A DNA stretch of 64,000 bases, from the NCBI RefSeq assembly GCF_014656215.1, contig NZ_BNBZ01000011.1, positions 124,001-188,000 on the forward strand, in the 5' to 3' direction. Positions within the stretch are counted from its first letter, which is position 1; each line of letters opens with the position of its first letter. Positions 60,310 through 64,000 of this stretch are shown in pieces. Below the pieces are notes generated by a model, which saw only the letters and a list, made by a program, of their open reading frames with translations, had not been told where the DNA came from and did not search any database. The stretch comes from Streptomyces zaomyceticus (lineage in GTDB: Bacteria > Actinomycetota > Actinomycetes > Streptomycetales > Streptomycetaceae). The position numbers and the translations under genes were made by a program.

Positions 60310-60996
60310 ATGACCCGGGTTCTCGTGGTCGACGACGAGCCGCAGATCGTCCGCGCGCTGGTGATCAACCTCAAGGCACGGAAGTACGAGGTCGACGCCG
60401 CGCCCGACGGCGCCACCGCCCTCCGGCTCGCCGCCGAACGCCACCCGGACGTCGTCGTCCTCGACCTCGGCCTGCCCGACATGGACGGCGTCGAGGTCAT
60501 CAAGGGCCTGCGCGGCTGGACGCGCGTGCCCATCCTGGTCCTCTCGGCCCGGCAGGCCTCCGACGAGAAGGTCGAGGCGCTCGACGCGGGCGCCGACGAC
60601 TACGTCACCAAGCCCTTCGGCATGGACGAACTGCTCGCCCGGCTGCGCGCCGCGGTCCGCCGCGCCGAACCCGTCGGCGGAGCCGAGGACGGGGTCGTGG
60701 TCGTCGAGACCGCGGGCTTCACCGTCGACCTCGCGGCGAAGAAGGTCCACCGCGACGGCCGCGACGTCCGGCTCACCCCCACCGAGTGGCACCTCCTCGA
60801 AGTCCTGGTCCGCAACAGCGGCCGCCTGGTCAGCCAGAAGCAGCTGCTCCAGGAGGTCTGGGGACCCTCGTACGGCACGGAGACCAACTACCTGCGGGTG
60901 TACATGGCGCAGCTGCGGCGCAAGCTGGAGGCCGACCCGTCGCATCCCCGCCACTTCGTCACCGAACCGGGCATGGGCTACCGCTTCGAACGGTGA
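60310..60996 (+). CDS. kdpE: Response regulator KdpE
   Basis: 228-residue OmpR-type regulator with D52 in 'VVVLDLGLPDMDG', 'DDYVTKPFGMDELLARLRA' and the winged helix 'TNYLRVYMAQLRRKLEADP'. It should be phosphorylated by the adjacent KdpD and activates kdp pump genes. ATG 60310 follows GAAGGAAGG. The 252-bp spacer from kdpD is filled with CCGCACCACCG-like repeats (about 60175-60250), so separate transcription is likely. Confidence 0.9.
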   Translation: MTRVLVVDDEPQIVRALVINLKARKYEVDAAPDGATALRLAAERHPDVVVLDLGLPDMDGVEVIKGLRGWTRVPILVLSARQASDEKVEALDAGADDYVTKPFGMDELLARLRAAVRRAEPVGGAEDGVVVVETAGFTVDLAAKKVHRDGRDVRLTPTEWHLLEVLVRNSGRLVSQKQLLQEVWGPSYGTETNYLRVYMAQLRRKLEADPSHPRHFVTEPGMGYRFER

Positions 60997-61054
60997 GCGG
61001 ACGCGGGGTCCGGTGGCCGGTCTCGGTGACAGCGGTGGCCGGTACGCTTTCTGT

Positions 61055-61453
61055 ATGAGTGCTGCACCGCGTACAGAGAAGCCGGCCGGTCGGTTCCGCC
61101 GGATGCTCGACCGGCTCTCCTCCTCCCCGGAGGACCTGGAGTCCGAGGAGCTCCAGGAGGACGCCGAAGCGTCGGGGTGCACCCGTATCTGCGACTGCTC
61201 CGACCGCCAGATAGTCAAGGTGACTGGTACCTTGCGCACGGTCACTCTGCGTCCCCGGGCCGGTGTGCCCGCGCTGGAGGCCGAACTCTTCGACGGCACG
61301 GCACCGCTCGACGTCGTGTGGCTCGGCCGGCGCTCCATCGTGGGCATCGAGCCGGGCCGCAAGCTGATCGCCTCCGGCCGGATCTCCATGAGCCACGGCC
61401 GGCGGGTCCTCTTCAACCCCAAATACGAGCTCCGACCGCTCGGACAGGAGTAG
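61055..61453 (+). CDS. OB-fold nucleic-acid-binding domain protein
   Basis: 132-residue protein with an OB-fold core: 'VKVTGTLRTVTLRP', 'LEAELFDGTAPLDVVWLGRR' and 'RKLIASGRISMSHGRRVLF'. The first 50 residues are charged, with 'CTRICDCSD' just before the fold. It resembles small single-domain OB proteins conserved in actinobacteria near the trkA genes. TACGCT (61043-61048) lies just upstream and there is no ribosome site, so it may be leaderless. Confidence 0.83.
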   Translation: MSAAPRTEKPAGRFRRMLDRLSSSPEDLESEELQEDAEASGCTRICDCSDRQIVKVTGTLRTVTLRPRAGVPALEAELFDGTAPLDVVWLGRRSIVGIEPGRKLIASGRISMSHGRRVLFNPKYELRPLGQE

Positions 61454-61456
61454 CCG

Positions 61457-62194
61457 GTGACGTCCCTCGACAAGCCGACCACCACGGACCAGGACGCCCA
61501 GGCCTCGAAGGAGGTCACCGAGGCCGCGCTGTTCGAGGCCTTCGGTGGTCTCCGAGGCATGATCGAGACGGTCCTCCCGGGGCTGCTGTTCGTCACGATC
61601 TTCACGATCAACAAGGACCTGCACATCTCGGCGATCGCCGCGCTCGCGGTCTCGCTGGTCCTGGTCGCCGTCCGGCTGATCCGTCGGGACACCGTCAAGC
61701 ACGCGTTCAGCGGTGTCTTCGGTGTCGCCTTCGGCGTGGTCTTCGCGATGATGACGGGCAACGCCAAGGACTTCTACCTGCCCGGGATGCTGTACACCCT
61801 GGGCCTCGCCCTCGCGTACCTCGTCACCGCGGCCGCCGGGGTCCCCCTGATCGGCCTGATCCTCGGTCCGGTCTTCAAGGAGAACCTCTCCTGGCGCACC
61901 CGCAACCCCGGCCGGAAGAAGGCGTATACGAAGGCCAGCGTGGCCTGGGGCCTGATCCTGCTCGGCAAGTGCGCGATCCTCTTCCCGATGTACTGGTGGG
62001 CCGACACGACCAAGTTCGGCTGGGTGCTCGTCGCGCTGAAGATCCCGCCGTTCCTGCTCGCGGTCTACCTCACCTGGGTGTTCCTCGCGAAGGCTCCGCC
62101 GCCGATCGACGTCTTCGCCGAGATGGAGGCCGAGGAGCGCGCCGAGAAGGAGCGCAAGGCGGCCGCCGCCGCGCAGAGCCACCCCGAGGTGTGA
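61457..62194 (+). CDS. DUF3159 family integral membrane protein
   Basis: 245-residue protein with five or six hydrophobic segments between about 40 and 210; 'AFGGLRGMIETVLPGLLFV' and 'KHAFSGVFGVAFGVVFAMMT' are typical of DUF3159. The C-terminus is charged (EMEAEERAEKERK). Function unknown. GTG 61457 follows the OB-fold gene stop by 3 bases. Confidence 0.86.
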   Translation: MTSLDKPTTTDQDAQASKEVTEAALFEAFGGLRGMIETVLPGLLFVTIFTINKDLHISAIAALAVSLVLVAVRLIRRDTVKHAFSGVFGVAFGVVFAMMTGNAKDFYLPGMLYTLGLALAYLVTAAAGVPLIGLILGPVFKENLSWRTRNPGRKKAYTKASVAWGLILLGKCAILFPMYWWADTTKFGWVLVALKIPPFLLAVYLTWVFLAKAPPPIDVFAEMEAEERAEKERKAAAAAQSHPEV

Positions 62195-62315
62195 GGCCCA
62201 CGGGCGGAGGCGCTCGGACCGGGCCCCTCGGACCCTGAGGGGCCCGAGAGGCCCAGGGCCGCGCCCGCGCCCGCGGCCGAGCCCGCGCCCGCGGCCTTCG
62301 GACGGCACGACGGAG

Positions 62316-62346
62316 GGGCCCGGACCTGACGAACAGGTCCGGGCCC
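62316..62346. terminator. Bidirectional terminator before the trkA pair
   Basis: Perfect 13-bp stem, GGGCCCGGACCTG and CAGGTCCGGGCCC, with an ACGAA loop, between convergent genes. Confidence 0.8.
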
Positions 62347-62365
62347 TTCCGCGTACCACGCGTGA

Positions 62366-63043
62366 TCAGGACTCGGTGGGCTCGCGGCGGACCTGCAGCA
62401 GGTCCTCCAGCTGCTCCTCGCGGGCCTGCGCGGCCACGAACAGCAGCTCGTCGCCCGCCTCCAGCGTCTCCTCGGGGCTCGGCGTCAGCACCCGCGAACC
62501 GCGGATGATCGTCACCAGCGAGGTGTCCTGCGGCCAGTCCACGTCCCCGACCGAGGTGCCGGCCACCGCCGACTCCGGCGGCAGCGTCAGCTCGACCAGG
62601 TTCGCGTCGCCGTGGCTGAAGCGGAGCAGCCGGACGAGGTCGCCGACGCTCACCGCCTCCTCCACCAGGGCCGACATCAGACGCGGCGTCGAGACGGCCA
62701 CGTCCACGCCCCAGGCCTCGTTGAACAGCCACTCGTTCTTCGGGTTGTTCACCCGGGCGACGACCCGCGGGACGCCGTACTCGGTCTTGGCGAGCAGCGA
62801 GACGACCAGGTTCACCTTGTCGTCGCCGGTCGCCGCGATCACCACGTTGCAGCGCTGGAGCGCCGCCTCGTCGAGCGAGGTGATCTCACAGGCGTCGGCC
62901 AGCAGCCACTCCGCCTGCGGTACCCGCTCCACCGAGATGGCGGTCGGCGCCTTGTCGATGAGCAGGACCTCGTGCCCGTTCTCCAGGAGCTCGCCCGCGA
63001 TGGAACGGCCCACCGCACCCGCGCCCGCAATAGCGACACGCAT
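62366..63043 (-). CDS. TrkA-type potassium uptake regulator, second of pair
   Basis: 225-residue RCK protein: Rossmann 'VAIAGAGAVGRSIAGEL' at the N-terminus binding NAD(H) or ATP, then 'VSLLAKTEYGVPRVVARVNN' and a TrkA-C domain from about residue 140. It gates a K+ channel or transporter. The gene overlaps the upstream trkA by one base (TGATG), so both are made together. Pairs like this correspond to ceoB/ceoC in mycobacteria. No Trk membrane subunit is in view, but an APC permease begins just beyond. Confidence 0.9.
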   Translation of the reverse strand: MRVAIAGAGAVGRSIAGELLENGHEVLLIDKAPTAISVERVPQAEWLLADACEITSLDEAALQRCNVVIAATGDDKVNLVVSLLAKTEYGVPRVVARVNNPKNEWLFNEAWGVDVAVSTPRLMSALVEEAVSVGDLVRLLRFSHGDANLVELTLPPESAVAGTSVGDVDWPQDTSLVTIIRGSRVLTPSPEETLEAGDELLFVAAQAREEQLEDLLQVRREPTES

Positions 63044-63711
63044 CAGTGACCGCCCTCCTCGGGACCCTCGGCGAAGGCCTCCTCGACCTTCGCGATCTCG
63101 TCCGTACGCATCATCACGTGCACCAGGTCACCTTCCTGGAGCACCGTCTGCGAGGTGGGCAGAATCGCCTCGCCCAGCCGGGTGAGGAACGCGACGCGGA
63201 CGCCGGTCTCCTCCTGGAGCCGGCTCACCTTGTGACCGATCCAGGCGGGGGTGGTGTGCACCTCCGCGAGCTGCACGCCGCCGCTCGGGTCCCGCCACAG
63301 CGGCTCCGCGCCGGAGGGCAGCAGCCGTCGCAGCATCTGGTCGGCGGTCCAGCGGACCGTCGCGACCGTCGGGATGCCGAGACGCTGGTAGACCTCGGCA
63401 CGACGCGGGTCGTAGATCCGCGCCGCCACGTTCTCGATGCCGAACATCTCACGCGCGACCCGCGCGGCGATGATGTTCGAGTTGTCGCCGCTGCTCACCG
63501 CGGCGAAGGCGCCCGCGTCCTCGATGCCGGCCTCGCGCAGCGTGTCCTGGTCGAAGCCCACGCCCGTGACGCGCCGACCGCCGAAACCCGACCCCAGACG
63601 ACGGAAAGCCGTCGGGTCCTGGTCCACGACCGCGACGGTGTGCCCCTGCTGCTCCAGGGTCTGCGCGAGAGCGGCTCCCACTCGCCCGCAGCCCATGATG
63701 ACGATGTGCAC
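63043..63711 (-). CDS. TrkA-type potassium uptake regulator, first of pair
   Basis: 222-residue RCK protein: 'IVIMGCGRVGAALAQTL' and 'AVVDQDPTAFRRL' for nucleotide binding, 'SSGDNSNIIAARVAREMFG' and a C-terminal TrkA-C domain ('GHKVSRLQEETGVRVAFLTR'). It is divergent from the APC permease gene at 63946, across 234 bp. Paired RCK proteins commonly form hetero-oligomers on the transporter. Confidence 0.9.
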   Translation of the reverse strand: MHIVIMGCGRVGAALAQTLEQQGHTVAVVDQDPTAFRRLGSGFGGRRVTGVGFDQDTLREAGIEDAGAFAAVSSGDNSNIIAARVAREMFGIENVAARIYDPRRAEVYQRLGIPTVATVRWTADQMLRRLLPSGAEPLWRDPSGGVQLAEVHTTPAWIGHKVSRLQEETGVRVAFLTRLGEAILPTSQTVLQEGDLVHVMMRTDEIAKVEEAFAEGPEEGGH

Positions 63712-63932
63712 GTCCCCTTACCCCGCACTCCTGATCGCCTTACTGACCTGCGAAAACACCCTGCTCACAACTTTCCTCACCCGATGCGCCCGGGTCGCGG
63801 CGGGCAACACCCTGCCGGGTCACCCGGTCCGAGCTTATGCGGCAACGCTGGCCGGGACCGCATCCGAGGTGGTACTCAGGGAGATTCGGTGCCGATCGGG
63901 GGTGCCGGTGCGCGTGGCTCTTTTCGAACGCT

Positions 63933-63938
63933 TACGAT
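63933..63938 (+). promoter_or_regulatory. -10 element of the APC permease gene (leaderless)
   Basis: TACGAT with the predicted transcript start at or next to GTG 63946, and no ribosome site between. A clear -35 is not visible. Confidence 0.45.
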
Positions 63939-63945
63939 CCTCTCC

Positions 63946-64000
63946 GTGTCCAAACTGACCGACCTTCCCAAACGGATCCTGATCGGGCGGGCCCTGCGCA
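63946..64000 (+). CDS. APC-family amino acid/cation permease (3' end outside window)
   Basis: Only 18 codons are visible: V(M)SKLTDLPKRILIGRALR. I recall this N-terminus in a Streptomyces APC-family permease beside the trkA pair. The start is GTG 63946. The assignment rests on the short N-terminus and position. Confidence 0.5.
   Translation, partial: MSKLTDLPKRILIGRALR

Noticed and set aside
1..64000. tRNA or rRNA genes
   Set aside because: I found no cloverleaf-like or conserved rRNA sequence while reading the intergenic regions; a covariance-model search was not possible.

Overview
The window is high-GC actinobacterial chromosome, almost certainly Streptomyces. GTG starts, short ATGA/GTGA gene overlaps and very strong third-position GC bias support this. 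So does the block from about 42 to 64 kb, which holds a set of genes I recall together in Streptomyces: sepH, a ferrochelatase, an inositol-phosphatase-like gene, cutRS, DUF4193, dut, DUF3710, kdpDE, DUF3159 and a trkA pair.

Layout. 1-1229: end of a cation/proton antiporter. About 1.3-33.4 kb: an accessory, probably biosynthetic, gene cluster. 33.5-35.0 kb: a TetR regulator divergent from an isochorismatase-like hydrolase, perhaps outside the cluster. 35.3-40.5 kb: three cell-surface glycan genes. 40.6-64 kb: conserved chromosomal genes.

The accessory cluster has no polyketide synthase and no non-ribosomal peptide synthetase. Six ATP-grasp ligase proteins (eight modules, seven apparently intact) could make the amide bonds instead. 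Around them are sets of genes that look like building-block supply. (1) Chorismate arm: class II DAHP synthase, a chorismatase of the 3-hydroxybenzoate type, a 3-hydroxybenzoate 6-hydroxylase-like flavoprotein, a gentisate 1,2-dioxygenase-like bicupin and a DapC-like aminotransferase; together they could turn chorismate into a seven-carbon amino diacid. (2) GTP arm: GTP cyclohydrolase II, separate RibD-type deaminase and reductase genes, and a cytosine-deaminase-like amidohydrolase; these could make a pyrimidine from GTP. (3) Serine arm: serine acetyltransferase and a cysteine-synthase-like PLP enzyme, suited to a beta-substituted alanine. (4) Oxygenases: a VioC/clavaminate-synthase-like Fe(II)/2-oxoglutarate enzyme, a tryptophan-2,3-dioxygenase-like heme protein and a questin-oxidase-like protein. 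(5) DAP-like genes: dapF and dapA homologues at opposite ends, plus an M20 peptidase. Two MFS transporters could export the product. LysR and possibly TetR proteins are the candidate regulators. The product is unknown to me; every pathway order is inference from gene families.

The cluster genes lie in a leftward operon (8.07 to 2.9 kb), a rightward operon (8.9 to 21.45 kb, largely translationally coupled) and a second leftward operon (31.3 to 21.66 kb). The two leftward operons each carry the same ATP-grasp pair, and a 758-bp stretch of one pair member is about 99% identical between the copies.
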